Below, in pieces: positions 7,602-16,306 of a stretch of DNA of 29,142 nt. The position numbers and the translations under genes are program-made. Each line of letters opens with the position of its first letter. The first letter of the stretch is position 1. The notes beneath the pieces are model-generated. The model saw only the letters and a list, made by a program, of their open reading frames with translations, ran no database searches and was not told the DNA's origin. The stretch is from assembly GCA_910578105.1 (NCBI GenBank), contig CAJTPD010000015.1, positions 1-29,142 on the forward strand. Reading direction: 5' to 3'. Origin of the DNA: an uncultured Odoribacter sp. (GTDB lineage Bacteria; Bacteroidota; Bacteroidia; Bacteroidales; Marinifilaceae).

Positions 7602-9446
7602 ATGGATAAAAATACAATCACAGGCCTGGTTATCATTTTTCTTATTTTAATCGGCTTTTCCTATTTCACCCGCCCAAGTGAGGAACAGATGAAAGCCATG
7701 CAACGGCAACAAGATTCCATCGCCCAGGTGGAAAGACAAAGAATGGAATTGGTAAACCGGCAACAAGAAATGAACCAAGTTGCAAGTCCCTCTGTTCTAA
7801 AGGACTCAACATTCTTACAGGATAGTCTGGATAATAAAACGATTACCTTGGAGAACGATAAAATCAAATTGCATATCACCACCCGGGGAGGAAGAATCAG
7901 CTTTGTGGAACTGAAAGAGTACCGTACTCACGATTCTCTGCCACTGATTTTGTGGAGAAACGATGAAAGTAAACTCGGATTAAACTTTTATGCCCGGAAT
8001 CAACAAATCAATACTGAGAAATTTCTGTTTACTCCTGGAACCACAGAAACAACACTTTATGCCAAAGACAAAGAACAAGTGCTCTCTATGCGTCTATACG
8101 CAGACAATGCCCGGACACAATATATTGAATACATATACAAACTGGCTCCGGACAGTTATATGACCGATTTCGACATCGTCACCCACAATATGGAAAATGT
8201 AATTGCTTACAATTCTTCTTTCCTGACTTTGTATTGGGGAGTAAATATGCCACAACTGGAAAAAAGCAAAGATTTCGAAAACCGGTACACAGGCGTATAT
8301 TACAAATTCTTTGAAGACGACGTTGAAAATATGTCATTAACTTCCGACGAAGAAGAAACCCTGCCAACCAAAGTACAATGGATTGACTTTAAACAACAAT
8401 TCTTCTCTTCCATCCTGATTACAGAAACTCCATTCAGCGACGTCTCATTGACTTCTAAAATCAGTCAAAAAGCCGGTTATCTGAAAGACGCATACGCAGA
8501 AATCCCTCTGCCTTACAATGGAAAAACAGATGAACAATATCATTTGAAATTCTTTTTCGGTCCCAACTCCTATCCTATCCTGAAAGCATATGGAAACGAC
8601 ATAGATTTGCCGGATATTATCAATATGGGATGGAAATGGATCGCATGGTTCAATAAATATTTTGTCATCCCCATCTTCAACTTCCTGCAAAATAATACAA
8701 CCTTAAACTACGGTATTATTATACTATTGTTGACTTTAATCATCAAAATTATCCTTTTTCCCTTGACTTATAAGTCATATATGTCACAAGCCAAAATGCG
8801 GGTACTGAAACCTCAGGTAGACGAACTGACCAAAAAATATCCGGCAGACAAAGCCATGGAACGTCAACAGGCAACAATGAAACTATACAAACAAGCCGGT
8901 GTCAATCCGATGGGAGGTTGTCTGCCAATGCTGATTCAAATGCCAATCCTAATTGCATTATTCTATTTCTTCCCGGGAGCAATAGAACTCCGTCAGCAAA
9001 GTTTCCTGTGGGCTACAGACCTGGCTTCTTACGACTCTATTGCCACCCTCCCCTTCACAATCCCGTTCTACGGGAACCATGTTAGTTTATTCTGCCTGTT
9101 GATGACAGCAACAAATATCATCTATATGATTATAAATAATAAAAATCAACCCCAGAATGACCAGATGAAAGGAATGCAAACCATGATGTATATTATGCCG
9201 GTTATGTTCCTGTTTATTTTCAACAGCTATTCTTCCGGTTTGAGTTATTATTATTTTATAGCCACTTTAATTACTATCTTGCAAACCTGGATTATCCGCA
9301 AATTTGTTGATGATAAAAAACTACTGAAACAAATTGAGTTAGCTAAAACAAAACCAATAAAAAAATCCAAGTTCCAGCAACGCCTTGAAGAAATGCAAAA
9401 AATGCAGCAACAGCGAATACGGGAACAACAAAAAGGCAGAAAATAA
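7602..9446 (+). CDS. yidC: Membrane protein insertase YidC (Oxa1 family)
   Basis: The protein has 614 residues, the long Gram-negative form. It inserts and folds inner-membrane proteins, alone or with SecYEG. Residues 5-22 form the N-terminal membrane helix. A large periplasmic beta-sandwich domain runs to about residue 340. The conserved Oxa1 core follows, with several membrane helices (about 365-560), the segment FPLTYKSYMSQAKM and the G-G-C-L-P-M-L-I-Q-M-P motif. A basic C-terminal tail (KKSKFQQRLEEMQK...) would contact ribosomes. Its position directly after pyrG suggests co-transcription. The ATG at 7602 is followed at once by the membrane helix, which fixes the start. Confidence 0.97.
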   Translation: MDKNTITGLVIIFLILIGFSYFTRPSEEQMKAMQRQQDSIAQVERQRMELVNRQQEMNQVASPSVLKDSTFLQDSLDNKTITLENDKIKLHITTRGGRISFVELKEYRTHDSLPLILWRNDESKLGLNFYARNQQINTEKFLFTPGTTETTLYAKDKEQVLSMRLYADNARTQYIEYIYKLAPDSYMTDFDIVTHNMENVIAYNSSFLTLYWGVNMPQLEKSKDFENRYTGVYYKFFEDDVENMSLTSDEEETLPTKVQWIDFKQQFFSSILITETPFSDVSLTSKISQKAGYLKDAYAEIPLPYNGKTDEQYHLKFFFGPNSYPILKAYGNDIDLPDIINMGWKWIAWFNKYFVIPIFNFLQNNTTLNYGIIILLLTLIIKIILFPLTYKSYMSQAKMRVLKPQVDELTKKYPADKAMERQQATMKLYKQAGVNPMGGCLPMLIQMPILIALFYFFPGAIELRQQSFLWATDLASYDSIATLPFTIPFYGNHVSLFCLLMTATNIIYMIINNKNQPQNDQMKGMQTMMYIMPVMFLFIFNSYSSGLSYYYFIATLITILQTWIIRKFVDDKKLLKQIELAKTKPIKKSKFQQRLEEMQKMQQQRIREQQKGRK

Positions 9447-9472
9447 AAAAAGGGGCTTGAGGCCCCTTTTTT
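9445..9472. terminator. Bidirectional terminator between yidC and ribH
   Basis: A G/C hairpin (GGGGCT/GGCCCC with a UGA loop) is flanked by A7 on the left (9445-9451) and T6 on the right (9467-9472). It can therefore end transcripts from both converging genes. Both stop codons lie within a few bases of it. Confidence 0.85.
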
Positions 9473-9473
9473 A

Positions 9474-9938
9474 TTATCCGATTGTTTTCAATAAATTCAC
9501 CATCTCTATGGCAGTGGTCATAGCATCAAAACCCTTATTACCTGCTTTTGTTCCTGCTCTTTCAACAGCCTGTTCTATGGAATCGGTAGTCAGAATTCCG
9601 AAAATAACAGGCACTTCTGTTTGCAGACTGACATTTGCAATTCCCTTGGTTGCTTCATTCGCTACCATATCAAAATGCGGTGTCGCCCCACGGATAACCG
9701 CCCCCAGACAAACAACAGCATCATATTTCCCGGTCTCAGCCATCTTTTTAGCCACCAAAGGTACTTCAAAAGCCCCCGGAACCCAAGCTACATCAATCTT
9801 ACCATCTTCTCCCCCGTGACGCACAAAAGCATCCACAGCACCTCCCAATAATTTCGAAGTGATAAACTCATTAAAACGGGCAGCAACAATACCAATCCGT
9901 TGTCCTTCGGCCAGCAATTTTCCTTCCAATGTATTCAT
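9474..9938 (-). CDS. ribH: 6,7-dimethyl-8-ribityllumazine synthase
   Basis: The protein has 154 residues and catalyses the penultimate step of riboflavin synthesis. It condenses 5-amino-6-ribitylaminouracil with 3,4-dihydroxy-2-butanone 4-phosphate. The N-terminal substrate-binding RIGIVAARFNEFIT, the middle WVPGAFEVP and the active-site LGAVIRGATPHFD (with its histidine) are all present. The open frame extends to a TTG at 9950, but the ATG at 9938 gives the normal N-terminus MNTLEGKLL and is preferred. It is the last gene of the rib operon, 31 bp after ribBA. Confidence 0.97.
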   Translation of the reverse strand: MNTLEGKLLAEGQRIGIVAARFNEFITSKLLGGAVDAFVRHGGEDGKIDVAWVPGAFEVPLVAKKMAETGKYDAVVCLGAVIRGATPHFDMVANEATKGIANVSLQTEVPVIFGILTTDSIEQAVERAGTKAGNKGFDAMTTAIEMVNLLKTIG

Positions 9939-9969
9939 AACAATAAACAATTAATTTTAAACAAATAAC

Positions 9970-11199
9970 TTAACTTTCTTTTTTCCAGTCATTTTTCACG
10001 TGCAGAATATGTCCCATCTTTTTATACTTGGTATACAAATAGAATTCATTGTTCTCATTACAGGTCATTTCTATAGGCTGACGTCCCACAACTTCCAGAC
10101 CAAATCCGTCTAATCCTTTTATCTTTAACGGATTATTCGTCATCAGAATCATTTTCTTTACCCCCAGATCTGCCAATATCTCCGCACCAGTCCCGTATTC
10201 CCGTAAATCAGCCTTAAATCCCAAAGCCAGATTAGCTTCTACCGTATCCATCCCTCCGTCCTGCAAATGATAGGCCCGCAACTTATTAATTAAACCGATC
10301 CCCCGGCCTTCCTGACGCATATACAACAATACACCCCGGCCCGCTTCCTCTATTCTGCGCATAGCCTCGGCCAACTGTTCCCCACAATCACAACGCAACG
10401 AACCGAAAGCATCTCCGGTCAGGCATTCCGAATGCACACGACACAACACCGGGTCACCGTTAGCTACATCACCTTTTACCAAAGCCACATGGTGCTCACC
10501 ATTGATTTTATTCACATATCCGTAAGCCTTAAAAATTCCATATTTAGTAGGCATCTCCGCTTCCGTCACCCGTTCCACAAGAATCTCCGTTTTCCGGCGA
10601 TAAGTAATTAAATCGGCAACAGTTATCATCTTCAGATTATACTTTCGGGCAAACTCCCGCAGCTCAGGAGTATGCATCATAGTTCCATCCTCCCTCATAA
10701 TCTCACAACACAAACCACATTCCTGCATCCCGGCAATCCGCATCAAATCAACCGTTGCTTCCGTATGCCCCATCCGCTCCAGAACTCCGCCTGGTTTCGC
10801 CTCCAACGGAAACATATGTCCCGGTCTGCGAAAATCAGCAGGCTTGGCACCCGCTTCCACACATTTCATTGCAGTAACGGAACGTTCCAACGCAGATATT
10901 CCGGTTGTCGTCGAAACATGGTCTATGGAAACAGTAAACGCTGTACAATGATTATCAGTATTATTGGTCACCATCTGCTCCAATCCCAACTTTGCAGTCA
11001 ATTCCCGGCTCATAGGCATACAAATCAATCCTTTGGCATACGAAGCCATAAAATTTACATTCTCCAGAGTTGCATGTTCTGCTGCACAAATCAAATCCCC
11101 TTCATTTTCCCGATCCGGATCATCTACGGCAATAATCATCTTACCAGCCCGCAAATCAGCCACAGCTTCTTCAATTGTATTAAATTTAAATTCTTCCAT
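9970..11199 (-). CDS. ribBA: Bifunctional DHBP synthase / GTP cyclohydrolase II
   Basis: The protein has 409 residues and carries both entry enzymes of riboflavin synthesis. Residues 1-205 are the RibB part, which makes 3,4-dihydroxy-2-butanone 4-phosphate from ribulose 5-phosphate: the acidic loop DRENEGD (29-35), the THxS-like HVSTTTG and GHTEATVDL are present. Residues 210-409 are the RibA part, which opens GTP: zinc ligands Cys259, Cys270 and Cys272 (ECLTGDAFGSLRCDCG) and the catalytic RQEGRGIGL are present. Both halves look active. It is the third gene of the FMN-controlled operon, 62 bp after ribE. Confidence 0.97.
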   Translation of the reverse strand: MEEFKFNTIEEAVADLRAGKMIIAVDDPDRENEGDLICAAEHATLENVNFMASYAKGLICMPMSRELTAKLGLEQMVTNNTDNHCTAFTVSIDHVSTTTGISALERSVTAMKCVEAGAKPADFRRPGHMFPLEAKPGGVLERMGHTEATVDLMRIAGMQECGLCCEIMREDGTMMHTPELREFARKYNLKMITVADLITYRRKTEILVERVTEAEMPTKYGIFKAYGYVNKINGEHHVALVKGDVANGDPVLCRVHSECLTGDAFGSLRCDCGEQLAEAMRRIEEAGRGVLLYMRQEGRGIGLINKLRAYHLQDGGMDTVEANLALGFKADLREYGTGAEILADLGVKKMILMTNNPLKIKGLDGFGLEVVGRQPIEMTCNENNEFYLYTKYKKMGHILHVKNDWKKES

Positions 11200-11261
11200 A
11201 TTTATTATGATTTTATGTAGCTATATAAAATTGTCAGACACCAAACAAGACTCATCACAAA

Positions 11262-11900
11262 TCAGAATCCATTCTCTTCTAAAAATTCCAAACTGAAACC
11301 ACCTGATTTTTCACTTTTTCCCGTCAGCTTTTCAACATATTTGGCAATCATATCATTTTCCAGATTTACCCAATCACCGACCCGCTTGGAAGTAAGAGTC
11401 GTTTTCTCCTGTGTATGAGGGATAACAGAAACCTTAAATTTATAATCGTCAACATAAGCAACAGTCAAACTTACCCCGTCGATAGCTACAGAACCTTTCT
11501 CTATAATATAGCGCAATACCTCCGGCGAAGCAGTCACTGTTATCCAAACGGCATTATCATCCTGTTCCTGGTTCACAATCCGACCCGTTCCATCTACATG
11601 CCCGGCCACAATATGTCCCCCCAACCGGTCATTCAGACACAACGCCCTCTCCAGATTCACCCGGTCACCAGGCCTCAAATATCCCAAATTCGAACGCTTC
11701 ATAGTTTCCGGCATCACATCTGCAGAAAAAAAACCCGCCCCCAACGCAGTCACAGTCAGACACACTCCATTGGTTGCAATACTATCCCCGATACGGGTAC
11801 CTTCCAACACCTTCACAGCCTCGACTTCCAACACAATACTATACCCTCCACGCCGGACAGCCTTTATTTTTCCTATTTCTTCAACAATCCCTGTAAACAT
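11262..11900 (-). CDS. ribE: Riboflavin synthase, alpha subunit
   Basis: The protein has 212 residues and dismutates two 6,7-dimethyl-8-ribityllumazine molecules into riboflavin and the pyrimidine that RibH reuses. The typical start MFTGIVEEIG is present. So are two homologous lumazine-binding barrels, with GVCLTV and HIVAGHVDGTG in the first repeat and GVSLTV and IPHTQEKTTL in the second. It starts 10 bp after ribD. The C-terminal tail after residue 195 (SEKSGGFSLEFLEENGF) is the least conserved part. Confidence 0.97.
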   Translation of the reverse strand: MFTGIVEEIGKIKAVRRGGYSIVLEVEAVKVLEGTRIGDSIATNGVCLTVTALGAGFFSADVMPETMKRSNLGYLRPGDRVNLERALCLNDRLGGHIVAGHVDGTGRIVNQEQDDNAVWITVTASPEVLRYIIEKGSVAIDGVSLTVAYVDDYKFKVSVIPHTQEKTTLTSKRVGDWVNLENDMIAKYVEKLTGKSEKSGGFSLEFLEENGF

Positions 11901-11910
11901 AACTTACACG

Positions 11911-13011
11911 TCATTTTATTATTTTTCCCCTGAGCAATACATCCCTTCCGACCATTTCAGAAACCACATCCTGTAACACAATAGCATCATTCATCCGGGC
12001 TATCCCCCGGCCTTCCACCGGAGTCTTAGCCTCTTTCCCGCCAATAATTTTCGGTGCAATAAAAGCACAAACTTCATCAACAAAACCATTACGTAAAAAC
12101 GCTTCATTCAATTGTCCGCCACCTTCCAGTAATACAGAATCAATCCCCAATATTGCCAACTGTTTTAATAAAGCTTTCAACTCAACCCGCCCCTCTTCTT
12201 CCGGACAAAGCAATAACTCAACGCCTTTCCTACGAAGTAAAGACAATTTCTCCTCCGGAGCACGCCGGGTATGCGCCACTATAGTCCGGTACTCTCCGGC
12301 AGTCTCAACCAACCGGCAAGCCGGTTCCAGCCCCGCACCACTATCCACGACAATCCGTATCGGTTGCCGAACCTCTTCTTTCAAACGACAATTCAACATA
12401 GGATTATCTGCTTTTACAGTTCCGGCACCTACCATAATTCCCATGTATGTACGCCGCATATCCTGAACTTTCCGGCGTGCCTCATCATCGGTAACCCATT
12501 GCGAATCACCCGTATATGTAGCAATTTTCCCATCCAGTGTCATCGCTGTTTTCATAACTATCCACGGCATCCGGGCAGTTATAAATTTCAGAAATATCCG
12601 GTTCTGTTCCCGGATTTTCTCTTCCTCAACCCCCGTTACGACCTCTATGCCGGCATTTCTTAATGCTTCTATCCCTTTCCCTGCAACCAAAGGATTCGGA
12701 TCGGTAAGTCCCACCACTACCCGGGCAATACCATGCTCAATGACCGCTTCCGTACAAGGAGGAGTTTTTCCATAATGGCAGCAAGGTTCGAGTGTCACAT
12801 ATAACGTAGCTCCCTCCGGATTTTCCCGGCAATGTTCAAAGGCATTCCGTTCTGCATGAAGTTCTCCGCAACGTTCATGCCATCCTTCCCCGATAATCCG
12901 GCCATTTCTGACAAGAACAGCTCCCACCAAAGGATTGGGATTTACCCAACCCTTCCCTCTGTCAGCCAACTCAATAGCCCGATTCATATAATTAATATCC
13001 TCTGGTCCCAT
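11911..13011 (-). CDS. ribD: Bifunctional diaminohydroxyphosphoribosylaminopyrimidine deaminase / reductase
   Basis: The protein has 366 residues and performs the second and third steps of the pyrimidine branch of riboflavin synthesis. The N-terminal cytidine-deaminase-like domain has HAERNAF (His52, Glu54) and the zinc cysteines 77 and 86 in PCCHYGKTPPC. The C-terminal DHFR-like reductase domain begins near residue 148 (MKTAMTLDGKIAT) and includes LLEGGGQLNEAF. The open frame starts at a TTG (13017), but the ATG at 13011 is preferred. It is the first gene of the operon; its ATG lies 4 nt after the U-run of the riboswitch terminator, so attenuation stops transcription right before translation would begin. 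Confidence 0.97.
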   Translation of the reverse strand: MGPEDINYMNRAIELADRGKGWVNPNPLVGAVLVRNGRIIGEGWHERCGELHAERNAFEHCRENPEGATLYVTLEPCCHYGKTPPCTEAVIEHGIARVVVGLTDPNPLVAGKGIEALRNAGIEVVTGVEEEKIREQNRIFLKFITARMPWIVMKTAMTLDGKIATYTGDSQWVTDDEARRKVQDMRRTYMGIMVGAGTVKADNPMLNCRLKEEVRQPIRIVVDSGAGLEPACRLVETAGEYRTIVAHTRRAPEEKLSLLRRKGVELLLCPEEEGRVELKALLKQLAILGIDSVLLEGGGQLNEAFLRNGFVDEVCAFIAPKIIGGKEAKTPVEGRGIARMNDAIVLQDVVSEMVGRDVLLRGKIIK

Positions 13012-13015
13012 ATAC

Positions 13016-13043
13016 AAAAAAAATACCCTGAATTACTCCAGGG
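13016..13043 (-). terminator. Attenuator terminator of the FMN riboswitch
   Basis: In the minus-strand RNA, a 7-bp stem (CCCUGGA/UUCAGGG with one G-U pair) is closed by a GUAA (GNRA) tetraloop and followed by UA and eight U residues (13016-13023). The ribD ATG starts 4 nt later. Confidence 0.85.
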
Positions 13044-13080
13044 CACATATCATAAATTCAGCAATTATTCACCACCGATT

Positions 13081-13198
13081 ACTTCTTCTTTCATCCGGAC
13101 TTTCACCGTCGGTATCGGAATTACACCGATTCAGTCCCACCCAAGGGAGTCGCGGACTATTACCGCCGGTAGGGAATTACACCCCGCCCTGAAGAAAT
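13081..13198 (-). promoter_or_regulatory. FMN riboswitch (RFN element)
   Basis: The minus-strand RNA carries the conserved blocks of the RFN aptamer in order: UCUUCAGGGC, GGGGUGUAAUUCCC, ACCGGCGGUAAUAGUCC, UCGGUGUAAUUCCGA, CCGACGGUGAAAGUCCGGAUG and the closing GAAGAAG. P1 is formed by 13191-13198 with 13081-13088 (8 bp, one G-U pair). FMN binding should favour P1 and so free the downstream terminator. It sits between a consensus promoter and ribD and controls the whole riboflavin operon. Confidence 0.97.
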
Positions 13199-13217
13199 TT
13201 TTCTGTTATTTCAAGCA

Positions 13218-13248
13218 CAAACATACATCATTTTTTGCGGAAAACAAA
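13218..13248 (-). promoter_or_regulatory. Promoter of the riboflavin operon
   Basis: On the minus strand TTTG (13245-13248), a 19-nt spacer and TATGTTTG (13218-13225) match the -33/-7 consensus perfectly. Transcription would start near 13211, about 13 nt before the riboswitch P1, giving a leader of about 200 nt. Confidence 0.8.
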
Positions 13249-13437
13249 ATCCTCAAAACGATATTTCTCCGACAAACTCAACAAGCTATTCCAATTCAAA
13301 ATCCCGTAAACCATCAAATCCGCTCTTTTCCGGATACCTGTCCCAAAAAACTTATTAAAATATTTAAAGAATACTTCCTTGTAATTTATCAAATATTCTC
13401 TAATTTTGGACTGATTATATAAACTATCTTTACAACT

Positions 13438-14628
13438 ATGTACGGAAAATTTCAAGATTTTTTAAAGACTGAAATTCAGTCTATTAAAGACGCAGGCCTC
13501 TATAAGACCGAACGACTGATTGCAACTCCGCAGGGTGCTGAAATCAAACTGACAAGCGGCGAAACCGTGTTAAACTTTTGTGCTAATAACTATCTGGGAC
13601 TCTCGGCCCATCCGAAAGTAATCGAAGGAGCAAAAAAAGCATTAGATGCACGTGGCTACGGAATGTCTTCCGTTCGCTTCATCTGCGGAACTCAGGATAT
13701 TCACAAAGAACTGGAAGCAAAAATTTCTCAATTCTTTGGAACCGAAGACACCATTTTATATGCCGCTTGTTTTGACGCTAACGGCGGAGTATTCGAACCT
13801 CTGTTCAGTCAGGAAGATGCAATTATCTCCGACGAATTGAATCATGCTTCCATCATTGACGGAGTACGTCTGTGTAAAGCTGTTCGCTACAGATACAAAC
13901 ATGCCAACATGGAAGACCTGGAAGAACAATTGAAAATTGCTCAGGCACAACGTTTCCGCATTATTGTTACCGACGGCGTATTCTCTATGGACGGTGATAT
14001 TGCAAAATTGAAAGAAATCTGCGATCTGGCTGACAAATACAATGCACTGGTTATGGTTGATGACAGCCACGCTGCCGGATTCATCGGAAAAACCGGCCGG
14101 GGCTCTGCAGAATACAATAATGTAATGGACCGCGTAGACATCTTCACCGGAACCCTGGGAAAAGCTCTGGGAGGTGCAATGGGTGGTTACACAACCGGTA
14201 AAAAAGAAATCATCGAAATGTTGCGCCAGCGTTCAAGACCCTACTTATTTTCAAATTCCCTTTCTCCGGCCATCTGCGGAGCTTCTATCGCTGTATTCGA
14301 TATGCTGATGGAAAGCACGGAATTACGTGACCGGGTAATGGAAAATGCAGAATACTTCCGGGGCAAACTGAAAGCAGCCGGATTCGACATCAAACCGTCC
14401 GAATCGGCCATTGCAGCCCTGATGTTGTATGATGCAGTTCTGTCACAACAATTCGCAGCAGAATTGCAAAAAGAAAACATTTACGTAACCGGTTTCTACT
14501 ATCCGGTTGTACCGAAAGGACAGGCTCGTATCCGCATCCAGTTGTCAGCAGCTCATACCCGCGAGCAACTCGACCGTGCAATCGCCGCCTTTATCAAAAT
14601 CGGTAAACAACTGAATGTCATTAAATAA
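13438..14628 (+). CDS. kbl: 2-amino-3-ketobutyrate CoA ligase (glycine C-acetyltransferase)
   Basis: The protein has 396 residues (E. coli 398) and is a PLP enzyme of the alpha-oxoamine synthase family. It cleaves 2-amino-3-ketobutyrate with CoA to glycine and acetyl-CoA, the second step of threonine breakdown. Long stretches match the E. coli enzyme as I remember it: NFCANNYLGL, SVRFICGTQD, DGVFSMDGDI, VDDSHAAGF and FYYPVVPKGQARIR. The PLP lysine is Lys242 in TGTLGKALGG. The IPVML segment common in the family reads IAALML here. No threonine dehydrogenase gene is adjacent. Transcription diverges from the rib operon. The -7-like TATCTTTA at 13425 lacks a well-spaced -33 box, so the promoter is unclear. 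Confidence 0.96.
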   Translation: MYGKFQDFLKTEIQSIKDAGLYKTERLIATPQGAEIKLTSGETVLNFCANNYLGLSAHPKVIEGAKKALDARGYGMSSVRFICGTQDIHKELEAKISQFFGTEDTILYAACFDANGGVFEPLFSQEDAIISDELNHASIIDGVRLCKAVRYRYKHANMEDLEEQLKIAQAQRFRIIVTDGVFSMDGDIAKLKEICDLADKYNALVMVDDSHAAGFIGKTGRGSAEYNNVMDRVDIFTGTLGKALGGAMGGYTTGKKEIIEMLRQRSRPYLFSNSLSPAICGASIAVFDMLMESTELRDRVMENAEYFRGKLKAAGFDIKPSESAIAALMLYDAVLSQQFAAELQKENIYVTGFYYPVVPKGQARIRIQLSAAHTREQLDRAIAAFIKIGKQLNVIK

Positions 14629-14644
14629 TACCCTCCGTAAAATT

Positions 14645-14680
14645 GAAAAAGAGATATGTTGAATGACATATCTCTTTTTC
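14645..14680 (+). terminator. Intrinsic terminator after kbl
   Basis: Perfect 15-bp arms (14645-14659 and 14666-14680) with a 6-nt loop; the 3' arm ends in T5. It begins 16 nt after the kbl stop codon. Confidence 0.8.
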
Positions 14681-14795
14681 ATTTATAACTCATACCTGCC
14701 TAATTGTCCTCCCAACATTCTAAAAATTCCATTACCTTTTTTAGTTATTCAATCATTATTTGTACTTTTAGCAAATTTAAAATGAATAACAAAGA

Positions 14796-16217
14796 ATGAA
14801 AACTACTATTTTTTTACTAAAAACTTTTTGCTTACTGTTTGGTTTTACATTTTGCGCCAGTTTAACTTATGCAGACGGTCCCCGCGCAAAAAATAAAAAA
14901 ACAAAAGCAACAACAGAGCAAACCCAAAAAGAAATTACAGCCTATTTTACAAATTATTTGTCCGGCAAAGAAAATGCATACACTACCGGCAATCCCCTGA
15001 AATTATCCGATATCCGGAACGAACAACAACTGGTCTGGGATGCCTGGGTTGCAGCCAATAAAAACTATACGGAAGAAAAACTGCCGGCATTGGAAAAATT
15101 ATCTTTGGGCAAAGCCGGAAAATGGAATCTTCCGGAAAACCTGGAACCCAATGCCATTATGAATTTCTACTGGGGAAGCAAAGGAGAAGCCAAACCGGAA
15201 AAAGGCTATCCCCTGTATCTGTATACTCATGGCTCCGGCCACAAAGACGCAGAATGGGCTACAGGTCTGCAAATATGCCAAATGTTTGACGATGCCCCCT
15301 GTGCCTATTTCATACCACAAATCCCTAACATGGGTGAATACTATCGCTGGTGGCACAAATCAAAACAATATGCCTGGGAAAAACTATTGCGCCAGGCATT
15401 TGTATCAGGAAATATTAACCCCGATAAAGTTTATTTCTTCGGAATTTCCGAAGGAGGATACGGCAGCCAGCGATTAGCTTCTTTCTATGCCGACTATCTG
15501 GCTGGTGCAGGACCAATGGCCGGCGGCGAACCGCTGAAAAATGCTCCTGCAGAAAATTGCAGAAACATCGCATTCTCTCTGCTGACCGGAGCTAATGACC
15601 AAGGATTTTACCGGAACAAACTGACACAATACGTAAAAACTGAATTCGACAGATTACAACAAAAATATCCGGAAAGTTTCATCCATCGGATTGAATTAAT
15701 CCCTGGTCGGCAACATGCCATAGACTACCGACCTACAACCCCCTGGCTGAAACAATATACCCGTAATCCTTATCCGAAATACGTAAATTGGGAAAACTTT
15801 GAAATGGACGGTCTGTACCGGAAAGGATTTTACAACCTGTATGTCAAGGAACGCTCCACTGACAATAACGACAGCCGTACTTATTATGAAATGACCATTC
15901 AAAACAATGAAATCACACTCAATGTAAACGAAGTGAATTATAAAACCGTAGAAACTGACCCTTATTGGGGTATACAGCTCAAATTTGAAAAAAGTTACAA
16001 GCCAGCTAAAAAAGGTAAGGTTGTTATCTATTTATGCAATGAATTGGTGGACTTAAGCCAAAAAATCACAGTAACCGTCAACGGTAAAAAAGCTTTTAAC
16101 GGCATTGTAAAACCAGACCTCAAACATCTGGTAAACAGTTGTGCCACCTTTTTCGACCCGGCCAGACTCTACCCGGCTGCAATAGAAGTGGATATTGAAA
16201 AGTTAGCAAACCTCTAA
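14796..16217 (+). CDS. Secreted alpha/beta-hydrolase, unknown substrate
   Basis: The protein has 473 residues. An N-terminal signal peptide (about residues 1-26, ending SLTYADG) predicts export. The central alpha/beta-hydrolase domain has the nucleophile elbow GISEGGYGS (Ser218), with likely Asp268 (GANDQGF) and His307 (GRQHAIDYR), so a complete Ser-Asp-His triad is plausible. GYPLYLYTHGSGH, about 80 residues before the serine, may form the oxyanion hole. The last 120 residues look like a separate beta-rich domain. The fold recalls secreted esterases, peptidases and polyhydroxybutyrate depolymerase-like enzymes, but no substrate can be assigned. The gene stands alone, between the kbl terminator and a long inverted repeat. 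Confidence 0.8.
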   Translation: MKTTIFLLKTFCLLFGFTFCASLTYADGPRAKNKKTKATTEQTQKEITAYFTNYLSGKENAYTTGNPLKLSDIRNEQQLVWDAWVAANKNYTEEKLPALEKLSLGKAGKWNLPENLEPNAIMNFYWGSKGEAKPEKGYPLYLYTHGSGHKDAEWATGLQICQMFDDAPCAYFIPQIPNMGEYYRWWHKSKQYAWEKLLRQAFVSGNINPDKVYFFGISEGGYGSQRLASFYADYLAGAGPMAGGEPLKNAPAENCRNIAFSLLTGANDQGFYRNKLTQYVKTEFDRLQQKYPESFIHRIELIPGRQHAIDYRPTTPWLKQYTRNPYPKYVNWENFEMDGLYRKGFYNLYVKERSTDNNDSRTYYEMTIQNNEITLNVNEVNYKTVETDPYWGIQLKFEKSYKPAKKGKVVIYLCNELVDLSQKITVTVNGKKAFNGIVKPDLKHLVNSCATFFDPARLYPAAIEVDIEKLANL

Positions 16218-16225
16218 ATAGTCAG

Positions 16226-16280
16226 GTTACTGAGTTGCCCAAAGACAACCTACCGACCACGCCTGCGGCAACTCAGTAAC
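16226..16280. repeat. Inverted repeat with perfect 14-bp arms between convergent genes
   Basis: The arms GTTACTGAGTTGCC (16226-16239) and GGCAACTCAGTAAC (16267-16280) are exact complements around a 27-nt loop. It lies between the ends of the hydrolase and M23 genes, so it may act as a terminator for both. Neither side has a proper U-run, and the long loop is unusual for a terminator. A REP-like or MITE-like element is an alternative. Confidence 0.7.
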
Positions 16281-16306
16281 TTATATTTTATCAAATCCCC
16301 AAAATC

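Noticed and set aside
9939..9950. TTG start extending ribH by four residues
   Set aside because: The ATG at 9938 gives the family-typical N-terminus; the same reasoning was used for ribD, tpx and ttcA.
10672..11296. Plus-strand ORFs across ribBA and ribE
   Set aside because: They are antisense to two well-identified enzymes and show no domain signature.
13228..13455. 75-codon minus-strand ORF over the rib promoter and the kbl start
   Set aside because: It overlaps a perfect consensus promoter and the start of kbl, and the protein has no recognisable pattern.
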